Assembly (NCBI GenBank): GCA_021798915.1
Contig: JAJZBM010000003.1
Location: 147,706-211,705 of the forward strand
Direction of reading: 5' to 3'
Origin: Pseudomonadota bacterium
GTDB taxonomy: Bacteria; Pseudomonadota; Alphaproteobacteria; Acetobacterales; Acetobacteraceae
DNA: 64,000 bases
The notes under the pieces were generated by a model that was not told the origin of the DNA, did no database searches, and saw only the letters and a list, made by a program, of their open reading frames with translations. Below are positions 18,770 to 31,373 of the stretch, piece after piece (the first letter of the stretch is position 1; the number at the start of each line of letters is the position of its first letter). The translations under genes were made by a program, and so were the position numbers.

Positions 18770-20686
18770 ATGAACGCCCCCTTCGATCCCCTTCCCGCCG
18801 CGCCCCTCCCGGCCGCCGAAATGCCGACGCCGATCGTCATCGTCGGCCATGTCGATCACGGCAAATCGACGCTGATCGGCCGGTTATTGCACGATACCGA
18901 CAGTCTCCTCGCCGGCAAGCTCGAGGCCGCGCGGCTATCGTCCGAAAAACGCGGGCTCGGCATCGAGTGGTCGTTCCTGCTCGATTCGCTCCAGGCCGAG
19001 CGCGATCAGGGCGTCACCATCGATGCGACGCGGATTCCCTTCACTCTGGGCGGGCGCGGCTTCGTCATCGTCGATGCCCCCGGCCATCGCCAGTTCCTGC
19101 GCAACATGATCACCGGCGCCGCCGGCGCCAGCGCCGCCGTGCTCGTCATCGACGTGGCCGAGGGGGTGCGCGACCAGACGCGGCGCCACGCCATGCTGCT
19201 CCGCCTGGTCGGCGTCGCGGAGGTGATCGTGGTCCTGAACAAGGCCGACCTGCTCGCTTTCGACCGTGCCCGGATCGACGCCGTCTCCACCCAGATCACC
19301 GCCCTCCTCGCCTCGCTCGACATCGCGCCGCACGCCATCATCCCGGTCTCGGCGCGCCACGGGGACAGCATCGCCACGCGCTCCTCCCATCTCGCCTGGT
19401 ATGACGGGCCGACGCTGACCGAGGCGCTGGCCGCCCTGCCCCGGCCGCTGCCCGCGGTCTCCGGCCCGCTCCGTCTTGCGGTGCAGGATGTCTATCGCCA
19501 GGGGGAGCGGCGCTTCGTCGTCGGGCGCATCGAAAGCGGCCGCCTCGCCGCCGGCGATAGCGTCGCGATCGGCGCCGCCGGTCATCGCGCGACCATCACC
19601 GCGCTGGCCGGCTGGCCGACGCCACCGGCGCAAACCGCCGGCGCCGGCCAATCGGTCGCGCTGGAGCTGGCGCCGGAGGTGGTGGTTACGCGGGGTGATC
19701 TGCTCTATCACCCGAGCGCCGCCCCGCTCCGCGCCCGGCGCCTCGCGACCCGGATTTTCTGGTTGCGCCAGGAGCCTTTGCGTCTCGGCGAAAGCTTCCA
19801 GCTCCGCCTCGCGACCGCCGAATACAAGGTCCGCGTCAGCGCCATCGAGCGGGTGGTGCGGATCGACGATCTTTCCGCCGAGGCCGGCACCGAAGTGCCG
19901 CCGGAGGGGTTCGCCGACATCACCCTGACCGCGGCCGAGGAGGTTTTGTTCGATCCTTTCCGCCCCGAGGGCGGCGGGCGTGGCGTTCTGGTCGATGGGC
20001 ACCAGCATATCGTCGGCGGCGCGCCGATCCTCGGCATCGCCGCCGGGCGCGAGCACGTATTCCCGCTCGACGCCGCGGTCTCGCACACCCAGCGCGCGGC
20101 GGCGAAGGGCTATCGCGGCGCCGTGTTCTGGCTCACCGGCCTGCCCGGCGCCGGCAAATCGACCCTGGCCCGCCAGGCCGAGCAGCGGCTTTTCGCCGAC
20201 GGGATCGATGCCGTGGTGCTCGATGGCGACACGCTGCGCACCGGCCTCAACGCCGATCTCGGGTTCTCGCCGCGCGAGCGGGAGGAGAATGTGCGCCGCA
20301 CCGCCGAGGTCGCGCGGCTGATGGCGGAGGCCGGGCTGGTCGTCATCGTCGCGCTGATCTCGCCGCAAGCCGCGATGCGCGCCGAAGCGCGGCGGATCGG
20401 CGGCGATCTGTTCCATGAAATCCACATCGCCGCGGATGTCGCGACCTGTGAGGCGCGCGACCCGAAAGGTCTCTACGCCAAGGCCCGCGCCGGGGCGCTT
20501 CCCGGCTTCACCGGCATCGACGGGAGTTATGAGGCCCCCGCCGCCCCCGATCTCAGGCTCGATACCGGTCGGCTGTCGGTGGCCGCGGCGGCGGAGGCGC
20601 TGATCACCTTCATCGCCGAGGCGATCGCCCCCAAAGGCGCGGTAGCCGAAGGCGAAGAAGCGGCGCCGGCATTGGCGCGCCTATAG
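18770..20686 (+). CDS. cysNC: Bifunctional sulfate adenylyltransferase subunit 1 / adenylylsulfate kinase
   Basis: About 638 residues from ATG 18770, which has AAGGAG at 18758-18763; ATG 18743, overlapping the cysD stop, is the alternative. The N-terminal EF-Tu-like GTPase has [15 protein letters not shown], the switch [12 protein letters not shown] and NKADLL, then two beta-barrel domains. From about residue 455 an APS kinase domain has the P-loop [11 protein letters not shown] and the [11 protein letters not shown] motif. It makes APS and then PAPS. Its last 160 bp are overlapped by the cheR gene on the other strand, and the protein ends with about 20 residues beyond the usual kinase end. 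Confidence 0.94.
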   Translation: MNAPFDPLPAAPLPAAEMPTPIVIVGHVDHGKSTLIGRLLHDTDSLLAGKLEAARLSSEKRGLGIEWSFLLDSLQAERDQGVTIDATRIPFTLGGRGFVIVDAPGHRQFLRNMITGAAGASAAVLVIDVAEGVRDQTRRHAMLLRLVGVAEVIVVLNKADLLAFDRARIDAVSTQITALLASLDIAPHAIIPVSARHGDSIATRSSHLAWYDGPTLTEALAALPRPLPAVSGPLRLAVQDVYRQGERRFVVGRIESGRLAAGDSVAIGAAGHRATITALAGWPTPPAQTAGAGQSVALELAPEVVVTRGDLLYHPSAAPLRARRLATRIFWLRQEPLRLGESFQLRLATAEYKVRVSAIERVVRIDDLSAEAGTEVPPEGFADITLTAAEEVLFDPFRPEGGGRGVLVDGHQHIVGGAPILGIAAGREHVFPLDAAVSHTQRAAAKGYRGAVFWLTGLPGAGKSTLARQAEQRLFADGIDAVVLDGDTLRTGLNADLGFSPREREENVRRTAEVARLMAEAGLVVIVALISPQAAMRAEARRIGGDLFHEIHIAADVATCEARDPKGLYAKARAGALPGFTGIDGSYEAPAAPDLRLDTGRLSVAAAAEALITFIAEAIAPKGAVAEGEEAAPALARL

Positions 20687-21477
20687 ACGCCGTGGCCGCC
20701 GGGCGCGGCGACGAGGCGCTCGGTGAGGCCGAGAATGGTCTCGGCGCCGCCGAGGTAAAGCACGCCATCCGGCGCCAGCCGCTCGGCGATCGCCTCCAAC
20801 ACCCGGGTCTTGGTCGGCTGGTCGAAATAGATCAGCACGTTGCGGCAGAAAATCGTGTCGAACTGGCCGAGCGGGCGGAGATCGGCGAGCAGATTCCATT
20901 CCCGGAAGCTGGCCATGGCGCGGAGCGGCTCGGCGATCCGCCAGCCCTCCGGCTCCTTGCGGAAATGCTTGACCAGCGCGGTCATCGGCACCCCGCGCTG
21001 GACCTCGAACTGGGTGTATAGCCCGGCGCGGGCGCGCGCCAGGGGTTCGCGGGCGATATCGGTGCCGACGATCTCGACCCGCCGCCCGCCGAGCAGCGCC
21101 TGGCTTTCGGCGACGATCATCGCCAGCGAATAGGCCTCCTGCCCGGTCGACGCCGCCGCCGACCAGAAACGCAACCCCGCGCCGGCCGGCCGGGATGCCG
21201 CGAGCTGCGGCAGAACCTGGCCGCGAAAATGCGCGAACGGCTTGTCATCGCGGAAAAAAAACGTCTCGTTGGTGGTCATCGCCTCGACCACCGCGGCGGC
21301 GAGTGTCGCATTGCCGCCGCGCAGCGCGAGCGCCAGCGCTTCCAGATCGACGAGATTATGGGCGCGAAGCAGCGCCGCAAGACGGGTTTCCAGGAGATAG
21401 AGCTTGTCCGGCCCGATCACGAGACCGGAGCGGGATTTGAGCAGGGTCGCGAAGACCTCGAACGCCGCGGGTGTCAT
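20527..21477 (-). CDS. cheR: CheR-type chemotaxis protein methyltransferase
   Basis: 316 residues. It methylates glutamates of chemoreceptors with SAM. N-terminal helical domain ([19 protein letters not shown]), [14 protein letters not shown]-binding [17 protein letters not shown], and [14 protein letters not shown], ending in the conserved LGGAETI...HGVYRR. After that comes an unusual tail of about 49 Ala/Ser-rich residues encoded antisense to the end of cysNC. Its start overlaps the cheB stop by ATGA. Last gene of cheA-W-Y-B-R. No methyl-accepting protein is in the window. Confidence 0.93.
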   Translation of the reverse strand: MTPAAFEVFATLLKSRSGLVIGPDKLYLLETRLAALLRAHNLVDLEALALALRGGNATLAAAVVEAMTTNETFFFRDDKPFAHFRGQVLPQLAASRPAGAGLRFWSAAASTGQEAYSLAMIVAESQALLGGRRVEIVGTDIAREPLARARAGLYTQFEVQRGVPMTALVKHFRKEPEGWRIAEPLRAMASFREWNLLADLRPLGQFDTIFCRNVLIYFDQPTKTRVLEAIAERLAPDGVLYLGGAETILGLTERLVAAPGGHGVYRRANAGAASSPSATAPLGAIASAMKVISASAAAATDSRPVSSLRSGAAGAS

Positions 21478-22583
21478 CGTCCGATCATCTCCAGAACTTT
21501 CGGCGCGATGCGCGCAAGCGGCAGAACGGCATGGCAGAGCCTGGCCTGGGCGATGGCGCCGGGCATGCCCCAGACGACGCTCGACGCCTCGTCCTGGGCG
21601 ATCGCGGCGCCACCGGCGGCGATGACGGCGCTGGTGCCGTCGCGCCCGTCATGGCCCATGCCGGTCAGCATCACGACGAGCACCCGCCCCTCGCAGGCGC
21701 TGGCCGCGCTCAGGAGCATGGGATCGACGGCGGGGCGACAGAAATTGACCGGCGGATCGGTGCTGAGCCGGGCGCGCAGGCTCGCGCCGTCACGCTGGAT
21801 CAGCAAATGGCGGTCGCCGGGCGCGAGATGGATATGCCCCGGCCGCAGCACTTCACCATCCTGCGCCTCGGCACAGGGCATGCCGCCGAGGCGGCCGAGA
21901 TGCTCGGCGAGGATCGGGGTGAAGGTCGCCGGCATGTGCTGGGTCAGGACCACCGGCACCGAAAGCGCCTTGCCGAGCGCCGGGACGAGGGTGAACAGCG
22001 CCTGCGGCCCGCCGGTGGAACTGCCGATCGCGAGCAGGCGCGGCGGCCGCGCCGGGCCGGGGCGGAGGGCGACCGGCGCCGCCGGTGCCGCCGGCGCCGC
22101 TTTCGTCCCGGCCCGGCGGAGACGGACGAGGCCGCGGATCTTGGCGATCAGTTCGCGGCGAAAGGAATCATCGGCGATCATCGCCGTGGACGGTTTCGGC
22201 ACGTAATCGGCGGCACCGAGCCGCAGCGCGCGGAGCGCGATCTCCGCCCCGCGGGTGGTCAGGGTCGAGGCCATGATGACCCGCAATCCGGGATCGGCTT
22301 CGAGCAGTTGCGGCAGCGCCGCCATGCCGTCCAGCACCGGCATCTCGATATCGAGGATCAGGACGTCGACCGGCGTGGTCGCGGCGAGGCGCCGGATCGT
22401 CGCCACCGCCTGCGCGCCGTCGGCGACGCGGGCGGCGATGGTGAAATCCGGCTCCGCCTCCAGCATCCGCGCCAAGGCGCCACGGATGACCAGGGAATCG
22501 TCGCAAATGGCGACGCGGATTTTGGCCTCGCCGCCGGTCGTCGCGGGCCGAAGCGCGGTCGCCGTCGCACCGGTGGTGATCAA
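21474..22583 (-). CDS. cheB: Chemotaxis response regulator protein-glutamate methylesterase
   Basis: 369 residues. An N-terminal receiver domain (VAICDDSLVIRGAL, phospho-Asp in LILDIEMPVLDG, Lys in YVPKPS) is joined by an Ala/Pro linker to the methylesterase domain with AIGSSTGGPQAL (catalytic Ser), the His in VVLTQHMPATF and the Asp in VMLTGMGHDG. It removes methyl groups from receptors. I see no ATG in the right place; the likely start is TTG 22583, which overlaps the cheY stop. It is coupled to cheR by a 4-base overlap. Confidence 0.93.
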   Translation of the reverse strand: MITTGATATALRPATTGGEAKIRVAICDDSLVIRGALARMLEAEPDFTIAARVADGAQAVATIRRLAATTPVDVLILDIEMPVLDGMAALPQLLEADPGLRVIMASTLTTRGAEIALRALRLGAADYVPKPSTAMIADDSFRRELIAKIRGLVRLRRAGTKAAPAAPAAPVALRPGPARPPRLLAIGSSTGGPQALFTLVPALGKALSVPVVLTQHMPATFTPILAEHLGRLGGMPCAEAQDGEVLRPGHIHLAPGDRHLLIQRDGASLRARLSTDPPVNFCRPAVDPMLLSAASACEGRVLVVMLTGMGHDGRDGTSAVIAAGGAAIAQDEASSVVWGMPGAIAQARLCHAVLPLARIAPKVLEMIGR

Positions 22584-22957
22584 AGCAGACCCACCTGGGC
22601 GAATTTTCCGAGCAGAATCCCCTCATCGAACGGTTTCATGATGAATTCCTGGGCCCCGCTCTCGATCGCCTGCTCGATGAAGCTCATTTCGGTTTCGGTG
22701 GTGCAGAACACCACCGTCGGCCGGTCGGGGCCGAATTCCTGACGCAGGGCGCGCAGGAACTCGATGCCGTTCATCACCGGCATGTTCCAGTCGAGCAGGA
22801 TGACGCCCGGCAATTGCCGGCGGCAGGCGTCGAGCGCCTTCTGGCCATCCTCGGCCTCCTCGACGGCAAAGCCTTGGGTCTCCAGAATGCGTCGCGCGAC
22901 CTTGCGCACGACGCGGCTGTCATCGACGACGAGACAGAGGCAGCCTTCGGCGGTCAT
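22580..22957 (-). CDS. cheY: CheY-like single-domain response regulator
   Basis: 125 residues, one receiver domain and nothing else. Acidic pair in LVVDDSRVVRKVARR, phospho-acceptor Asp in VILLDWNMPVMNGIEF, Thr/Ser in VVFCTTETE, and the conserved Lys in EFIMKPFDEGIL. It carries the signal from CheA to a motor or other target. Encoded between cheW and cheB; cheB follows with overlap. Confidence 0.93.
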   Translation of the reverse strand: MTAEGCLCLVVDDSRVVRKVARRILETQGFAVEEAEDGQKALDACRRQLPGVILLDWNMPVMNGIEFLRALRQEFGPDRPTVVFCTTETEMSFIEQAIESGAQEFIMKPFDEGILLGKFAQVGLL

Positions 22958-22979
22958 CGGCGTTCCCCTTGCGCGCGAA

Positions 22980-23474
22980 TTATTGAACCGGGGCCAAAGC
23001 GAGGATGCGCGCGACGTCGAGCACCACCATCAGCCGGCCGGAAAGCCGATAGATGCCGCGGCTGTGATTGGCCCAGACCGGCGGCAAAGTGGGCGGGTTG
23101 CGTTCGAAATCCCGCCCCGGGAGGCTCAGAACCTCGCTCACCTGATCGACGAGAAAGGCATAAAGTTCGCCGCTCTGCTCGGTGACCACCGCCATCCGCG
23201 CCGCCTCGCCCTCGGCCTGCGGCAGGCCGAGGCGGCGGCGGAGATCGATCGCGGTGACGATGCGGCCGCGGAGATTGAGGCTGCCGGCGATCTCCGTCGG
23301 CGCCAGCGGAATCCGGGTGATGTTCTGCGCCGACAACACATCGCGCACCATCAATACCGGAATGCCGCAGAGCTGGTCGGCGAGCATCAGAGTGACGAAA
23401 ACCTGCTCGCCGCTCGCATCGGTGTCACGCGTGGTCTCGCCCTCGCGCGGCTTTTCCATCAGGGTTGCGCTCAT
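22980..23474 (-). CDS. cheW: CheW-like coupling protein
   Basis: 164 residues with one CheW domain from about residue 28: QVFVTLMLADQLCGIPVLMVRDVL, IAGSLNLRGRIVTAIDLRRRLG, and the C-terminal LMVVLDVARILAL. It links receptors to the CheA kinase. The first 25 residues are charged and unconserved. Encoded 13 bp after cheA and 22 bp before cheY. Confidence 0.93.
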   Translation of the reverse strand: MSATLMEKPREGETTRDTDASGEQVFVTLMLADQLCGIPVLMVRDVLSAQNITRIPLAPTEIAGSLNLRGRIVTAIDLRRRLGLPQAEGEAARMAVVTEQSGELYAFLVDQVSEVLSLPGRDFERNPPTLPPVWANHSRGIYRLSGRLMVVLDVARILALAPVQ

Positions 23475-23487
23475 CGGTTTTTCTTCC

Positions 23488-26151
<2,664 letters not shown>

Positions 26152-26250
26152 CAGCCTCTCCCCACCGGGCTTTCGCCGCGCAACAGCTCACGATGCGGGG
26201 AATTGTGCCGTGCGGGTCCAAAGAAAGAGTAAAGGAACCGGCCCCCTCGG

Positions 26251-27561
26251 ATGATTCGCTTGCGAAAATGCCGCCCGCCGCTCCCGCCGCTCCTCGCCCT
26301 GCTTTTGGCCGTTGCCGGCTGCGCCCAATTGCCGGCGGTGGACGCCGACATCGCCGCCGCGGCGCGTGCGGACAACGACCCGAGCCGCACCCTCGACCTC
26401 ATGCGCCGCCAGGAGGAGCGGATCACCCACACCCATTTCGTCCCCGGCAACGCCGTCACCCTGCTCACCGACGGCCAGCAGACCTACGCCGCGCTCACCG
26501 CCGCGATCGACGGCGCGAAGCAGCGGATCGACATGGAGAGCTATGAATTCGACCCCGTGGAAGGGGCGCGCTTCAGCGATCTTCTGCTCGCCAAACGCGC
26601 CCAGGGGGTCGAGGTCAACCTGATCTTCGACAGTTTCGGCTCGCTCGATACCCCGGCATCGCTGATCGCGCGGCTCCGCGAGGGCGGCGTGCAGGTGCTC
26701 GAATACCACCCGATCGGGTTTTTCACCGGGCTTCCCCTCGATCTCAACCGGCGCGACCACCGCAAGCTCCTGGTCGTCGATGACGCCGTCGCGATCACCG
26801 GCGGCGTCAATATCAACCAGGTCTATGACATCCGCCGCCAGACCCGCCGCGGCCAGCCAGTGGATCCGGCGAAACTGGCCTGGCGCGATACCGATGTCCG
26901 GATCGAGGGGCCGGCGGCCGGGCAGTTCGAGCGGATTTTCGAGCAGACCTGGAAAGACCAGCACGGCCCGCCCCTCCCGCCACCCCCGCCGCCGCCGGCG
27001 GTCCGGCGCGGCGATGCCCTGGTGCAGGCGATCGATGGCACGCCGGCGCGGCACCGGACGCTGATCTACCGCACGCTTCTGGTGATGATCTCACTGGCGC
27101 GGACCTCGATCCATCTCACCACCGGATTCTTTGCCCCGACGCCTGATCTCGACCACGCCCTGGAAGCGGCGGCGCGGCGCGGCGTCGATGTCGAGATCGT
27201 GGTGCCGGCGCATAGCTCGAGCGCAACCGTGATCGCCGCCGGACGCGCGCATTACCAGGATCTCCTGGAAGCCGGGGTGAAGATCTTCGAGCGCCGCGGC
27301 GTCTTCCTGCACGCCAAGACGGCGGTGATCGATCAGGCCTGGGCGACCGTGGGTTCGGCCAATCTCGATTGGCGAAGCGTGATTTATAACAATGAGATCA
27401 ATGCCGTGATCCTCGACCGTGCCTTCGCCCAGCGGATGGAGGCGCTGTTTGCCGACGATGTCGCCGCCTCGCGTCCGATCGATCCGCAAACCTGGGCGCG
27501 CCGGCCATTGTTGGAGCGGATCGAGGAGGAGAGCGCGCGGGCCTTCGAGTTCCTGTTGTGA
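26251..27561 (+). CDS. Phospholipase D / cardiolipin synthase-family lipoprotein
   Basis: 436 residues. The N-terminus has a lipobox signal (LLALLLAVAGCAQLP), so it is probably a lipid-anchored envelope protein rather than a typical membrane cardiolipin synthase. Two HKD motifs: RRDHRKLLVVDDAVAITGG (about 168) and LHAKTAVIDQAWATVGSAN (about 352). PLD enzymes of this kind join or hydrolyse phospholipid head groups. A proline run (residues about 243-250) lies between the two halves. Divergent from cheA with 99 bp between; AAAGGAACC precedes the ATG. Confidence 0.88.
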   Translation: MIRLRKCRPPLPPLLALLLAVAGCAQLPAVDADIAAAARADNDPSRTLDLMRRQEERITHTHFVPGNAVTLLTDGQQTYAALTAAIDGAKQRIDMESYEFDPVEGARFSDLLLAKRAQGVEVNLIFDSFGSLDTPASLIARLREGGVQVLEYHPIGFFTGLPLDLNRRDHRKLLVVDDAVAITGGVNINQVYDIRRQTRRGQPVDPAKLAWRDTDVRIEGPAAGQFERIFEQTWKDQHGPPLPPPPPPPAVRRGDALVQAIDGTPARHRTLIYRTLLVMISLARTSIHLTTGFFAPTPDLDHALEAAARRGVDVEIVVPAHSSSATVIAAGRAHYQDLLEAGVKIFERRGVFLHAKTAVIDQAWATVGSANLDWRSVIYNNEINAVILDRAFAQRMEALFADDVAASRPIDPQTWARRPLLERIEEESARAFEFLL

Positions 27562-27583
27562 GGCCGATCTCGCGTCAGCCCGC

Positions 27584-28741
27584 TCAGGTGAGATGGGCGA
27601 GTGCCAGATAGGCGCGGCTCTGCATCTCGATCAGCCGCGAGGCGGTCCGTTCGAACGCCCGCGCCCCCTCACCGTCGCGATAGAGGCCGTCCGGCGGCGC
27701 CGCGGCGGAGGCGAACAGCTTGACGCGATGATCGTAAAGCGTATCGATCAAGGTGATGAAGCGCCGCGCCTCGTCGAAATTATCGGGCGAAAGCCGCGGC
27801 ACGGCATCGAGCACCAGCGCCTGATAATGCGTCGCCAAGGCGAGATAATCCCCGGCGCCGAGCGCCGTCCCGCAGAGCGCGGCGAAATCGAAGCGTGCGA
27901 CCGGGCCGGCGGCAAGCGGGATCAGAAAACGCCGCCCCATCACGTTGAGGCGGGCCGGCGCCGGCGGCGCCCCTTCGGCAAGCGTCGTGAAGATCTCATC
28001 GAGCGCCACCTCCGCGCGCGCGTCCGCCGGCACCAGCCACGCGGCCATGCCCTCCAACCGCCGCCGCCGCCAGTCCCGCCCCCCCTCCATCACCAGGACG
28101 TCGAGATGGCTCTTGATCAGGGCGATGAAGGGCAGAAACGCATCGCGCCCGGGCTGGCCGCGGAAAAGATCATCGGGCGGGGTGTTGGAAGTCGCGACCA
28201 CCACCACGCCGCGCGCGAACAGCGCCTCGAACAGACGTCCGAGAATCATCGCATCGGCGATATCGTTGATCTGGAACTCGTCGAAACAGAGGAGGGAGGC
28301 GCCCTCGGCGATCGCGTCGGCGAGCGGCGGGATCGGGTCGGCGCCGTCGGGATGGGTCTGCTCCCAGCGATGCACGCTGGCATGCGCGTCCTGCATGAAT
28401 TGGTGAAAATGGATGCGGCGTTTGCGCGCCAGCGGCGCGCTCTCGAAAAACATGTCCATCAGCATCGATTTGCCGCGCCCGACCTCCCCGACGAGATAAA
28501 GCCCATGCGGCCGTTCATCGGGGGCGCCCTCGGTCGGCTTGTGGCGGAGGAAGCGCGCGATGAGCCCAGGGCTTGCCGGCGATGGCCGCGGGTCATCATC
28601 GCGCAGCCGTGCCCACAGTTCCTGCAACCGCTCGGCGGCGAGCGCCTGGGCGGGGTCGGTCGCGAGATCGCCGGCGGCGAGGCGGGCACGATAGGCGGCG
28701 AGCGGGCCTTCATCGACCCGCGCTCGGGTCTGGTCATCCAT
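27584..28741 (-). CDS. zapE: Cell division protein ZapE (AFG1-like ATPase)
   Basis: 385 residues, normal length. Walker A GEVGRGKSMLMDMFFE (about 83-98), Walker B LLCFDEFQINDIADAMIL, sensor VVATSNTPPDDLF and the C-terminal TLIDTLYDHRVKLFASA match the AFG1/ZapE family. ZapE acts at the Z-ring during constriction; the mitochondrial homologue helps degrade respiratory subunits. It stands alone, convergent with the PLD gene. Confidence 0.93.
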   Translation of the reverse strand: MDDQTRARVDEGPLAAYRARLAAGDLATDPAQALAAERLQELWARLRDDDPRPSPASPGLIARFLRHKPTEGAPDERPHGLYLVGEVGRGKSMLMDMFFESAPLARKRRIHFHQFMQDAHASVHRWEQTHPDGADPIPPLADAIAEGASLLCFDEFQINDIADAMILGRLFEALFARGVVVVATSNTPPDDLFRGQPGRDAFLPFIALIKSHLDVLVMEGGRDWRRRRLEGMAAWLVPADARAEVALDEIFTTLAEGAPPAPARLNVMGRRFLIPLAAGPVARFDFAALCGTALGAGDYLALATHYQALVLDAVPRLSPDNFDEARRFITLIDTLYDHRVKLFASAAAPPDGLYRDGEGARAFERTASRLIEMQSRAYLALAHLT

Positions 28742-28846
28742 GCTGCCCCGCCCATAACGCCTGCCGCGGCGGCGGGCAATCGGGCGGGATGAAGCGGCGG
28801 GAAAACATGCTATATGACGGGGAGTTCAACCCTGAGCGAGTGCGCG

Positions 28847-29476
28847 ATGTTCACCCTCGATTATGACCGCCTGCAGGCGACCGCGGTCGCGACCGACCCC
28901 TTCCCCCATATCGTCGTGCCGCATTTCGTGCCGGAGACGACGCTGCCCGCGGTGTTCCGGGATCTGCCGCCGATCGCCAAGCGCGGCTCGTTCCCGATCG
29001 CATCCCTCCCGCTCGGCCCCCATGCCGCGGCGCTGATCGGCGAACTCGAGGGGCCACGCTTTCGCGCCGCCATCGCCACGCGCTTCGGCCTCGATCTCGA
29101 TGACGCGCCAACCATGGTGACGCTGCGCGGCCAATCGACCGAACGCGACGGACACATCCATTGCGATTCGACCGCCAAACGCGTCACCGTCCTTCTCTAT
29201 CTCAATCCCGATACCGCCGCCTGGAACCAGCATGAGGGATGTCTCCGCCTGCTCCGCAGCCGCGATCTCGACGATGCCGCCGTCGAGGTGCCGCCAGTGA
29301 ACGGCACCCTTCTCGTCTTCCCAAACAGCGCCGAAGCCTGGCACGGCCATAAACCCTTCATCGGCCAGCGCTACGTGGTGCAACTCAACTACATGACCAA
29401 CGATTCCGCCGCCCGCTCCGAACTCCGCCGCCACCGCCTCTCCGCCTTCGTCAAACGCCTCACCGCGGCGGCGTGA
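28847..29476 (+). CDS. 2-oxoglutarate/Fe(II)-dependent oxygenase-like protein
   Basis: 209 residues from ATG 28847 (GAGCGAG upstream; ATG 28814 is an alternative). A double-stranded beta-helix fold is suggested by the iron motif HIHCD (His and Asp two residues apart), the distal His in AWHGHKPF and the Arg in GQRYVVQLNYM. Proteins like this hydroxylate a protein or small molecule with 2-oxoglutarate and oxygen; the target is unknown. It reads away from zapE and meets the PBP gene tail to tail across a hairpin-rich spacer. Confidence 0.65.
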   Translation: MFTLDYDRLQATAVATDPFPHIVVPHFVPETTLPAVFRDLPPIAKRGSFPIASLPLGPHAAALIGELEGPRFRAAIATRFGLDLDDAPTMVTLRGQSTERDGHIHCDSTAKRVTVLLYLNPDTAAWNQHEGCLRLLRSRDLDDAAVEVPPVNGTLLVFPNSAEAWHGHKPFIGQRYVVQLNYMTNDSAARSELRRHRLSAFVKRLTAAA

Positions 29477-29487
29477 CGGGAGGAAGA

Positions 29488-29579
29488 CCAGGGACACTGT
29501 CCCTGGACCCCTTACGTTGAGACTTGTCCGAGGATGCGGGTCTGGGGGCGCTGCCCCCAGCGGGTAAGGGCGGAGCCCT
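29488..29579. repeat. GC-rich hairpin repeat, copy 2
   Basis: Three stems in a convergent gap: CCAGGGAC-ACT-GTCCCTGG (29488-29506), CTGGGGGC-GCT-GCCCCCAG (29542-29560) and AGGGC-GGA-GCCCT (29567-29579). The first with its ACCCC tail is a close relative of 7410-7433. The stems differ in letters but pair perfectly. It could end both transcripts. Confidence 0.6.
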
Positions 29580-29588
29580 GGCCTTTCC

Positions 29589-31373
29589 CTACTCCCGCGC
29601 CACCACCAGAGCGAGGTCGTGGAACAGGCGTGCCGGCAGGCTGCCGCCGGTGACGCCTTTGGTTGGGCTTGCGTCGTCATTGCCGAGCCAGACGCCGATC
29701 AGGGTGCCGCGAATGGCGCCGATGAACCAGGCGTCGCGATAGGCCTGGGAGGTTCCGGTTTTCCCGGCGATGGTCTCGCCGGGGATGGCGGCGGCGCGGC
29801 CGGTGCCTTCGCTGACCACGGCGGCGAGCATGGTTTTCATCATCGCCGCCTCGGCGGGGGAAATGACCGGCGTGGCCATGCGCGCGCCGGTCGCGAGATA
29901 GCGTGGCTGGACGCGATTGCCGCCGTTGAAAAACGGTGCGTAGCTCGCCGTCAATTCGAGCAGTCCGACGGACGCGGTGCCGAGCGCGAGAGAGGCATCG
30001 TCGGGCAGTTTGGCGCTGATCCCGAGGCGGCGGGCGAGCGCGATCACCGCGCCCGGGCCGCCGCTTCGAAGCAGGAGGCGGACGGCGGCGGTGTTGGAGG
30101 ATTGCGCCAGCGCCGTGGTCAGGGTGATGGCGCCCTGATAACGGTGCTCGATGTCATGCGGCGCCCAGGTGCCGATTTTGATCGGCGCATCCTCGACCAG
30201 GCTCGCCGGCGTCTCGCCGCGCGCGAGGGCGGCGAGCCAGACGAAGGGCTTGAACGCCGAGCCCGGCTGGCGCCGCGCGGCGACGGCGCGGTTGAAGCCG
30301 CCGCCCTCCTCCGCCCGCCCGCCGACCATGGCGCGAATGGCGCCGGTCGTGACATCGAGCGCGACCACCGCGCCCTCGCTCACCCCGGCTCTGGCGCCGG
30401 GGCCATCGAGCAGCGTCTTGAGGCCGCGCGACGCCGCCGCCTGCAAGCGCGAATCGAGCGTCGTGCGCAGCGTCGCGTCTTCGCCTTGGGGCAGGCCGGG
30501 CTCGGCCTGCTCGGCCGCCCAATCGGCGAACCAGCCGCCCCCCGCGAGCGGCGGCAGGGCGATCGCGGCGATGGCCGCGGTTTCGGTCGCTTCGGTGATC
30601 ACGCCGGCGACGCGCATCGCCGCCAGCACCTGGCGGGTGCGGGCGATGGCGGCGGCGGGGTCGGCGCGGGGATTGAAACGCGCCGGCGCCCGCGGCAGCC
30701 CGGCGATCATCGCCGCCTGCCATAGCGCAAGGCGGCGCGCCGGCAGGCCGAAATAGACCCGCGCCGCGGCGTCCACCCCGAACGCCCCGGCCCCGAGATA
30801 GACGCGGTTGAGCCAGATCTCGAGAATCTGCTCCCTGGAAAAATGACTGTAAAGCCAATAGGTTAAAACGACTTCCTGAATCTTCCGGCGGAATGTCCGC
30901 CGATTGCTCAAAAACAGCGTCTTGGCGACCTGCTGGCTCAGCGTCGAGCCACCCTGGACGATCCGCCCGGCGGTGAGATCGACGAACGCGGCCCGCGCCA
31001 TCCCCCACCCGTCGAGGGCGCCGTGGTGGAAAAACCGCCGATCCTCGACCGCGACCACCGCCGCCGGGAGATAGGGCGGCAGATCGGCGAGATGCACCGT
31101 CGTGCCGACGATGTCGCCATAACGCGCGATCACGTGGCCGGCGCTGTCCTCGAGCGTGAGGGTCGGCCGGCGCGCGGTGATCGCGTCTTGTGGCCGCGGC
31201 AGATCATGGATCAGCCAGAGAAACGCGAGCCCGAGAGCAAGCCCGCCCCAGACCAGCGCGATGACGGCGCGGACGAGCCAGCGCGTGATGCGCCGGCGCG
31301 GCGGCTTGCCGGCGCCCGATGCTTTGCCCAGACTGGCGGCATCCAGACGGCGATCAACCGGGAGAGGCGTCAT
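29589..31373 (-). CDS. Penicillin-binding protein 1A-family (bifunctional transglycosylase/transpeptidase)
   Basis: 594 residues from ATG 31373. One membrane helix (AVIALVWGGLALGLAFLWLI), then the glycosyltransferase 51 domain with catalytic Glu in VEDRRFFHHGALD and GGSTLSQQVAK, then the transpeptidase with SAFK (catalytic Ser), SSN and KTGTSQ. It polymerises and cross-links peptidoglycan in the periplasm. Shorter than the 700-850 residues of many PBP1A proteins, so the OB insert is missing, as in PbpC/PBP1-short types. Its ATG shares two bases with the ATG of the divergent gene; starts further upstream (31408, 31475) are possible. Confidence 0.9.
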   Translation of the reverse strand: MTPLPVDRRLDAASLGKASGAGKPPRRRITRWLVRAVIALVWGGLALGLAFLWLIHDLPRPQDAITARRPTLTLEDSAGHVIARYGDIVGTTVHLADLPPYLPAAVVAVEDRRFFHHGALDGWGMARAAFVDLTAGRIVQGGSTLSQQVAKTLFLSNRRTFRRKIQEVVLTYWLYSHFSREQILEIWLNRVYLGAGAFGVDAAARVYFGLPARRLALWQAAMIAGLPRAPARFNPRADPAAAIARTRQVLAAMRVAGVITEATETAAIAAIALPPLAGGGWFADWAAEQAEPGLPQGEDATLRTTLDSRLQAAASRGLKTLLDGPGARAGVSEGAVVALDVTTGAIRAMVGGRAEEGGGFNRAVAARRQPGSAFKPFVWLAALARGETPASLVEDAPIKIGTWAPHDIEHRYQGAITLTTALAQSSNTAAVRLLLRSGGPGAVIALARRLGISAKLPDDASLALGTASVGLLELTASYAPFFNGGNRVQPRYLATGARMATPVISPAEAAMMKTMLAAVVSEGTGRAAAIPGETIAGKTGTSQAYRDAWFIGAIRGTLIGVWLGNDDASPTKGVTGGSLPARLFHDLALVVARE

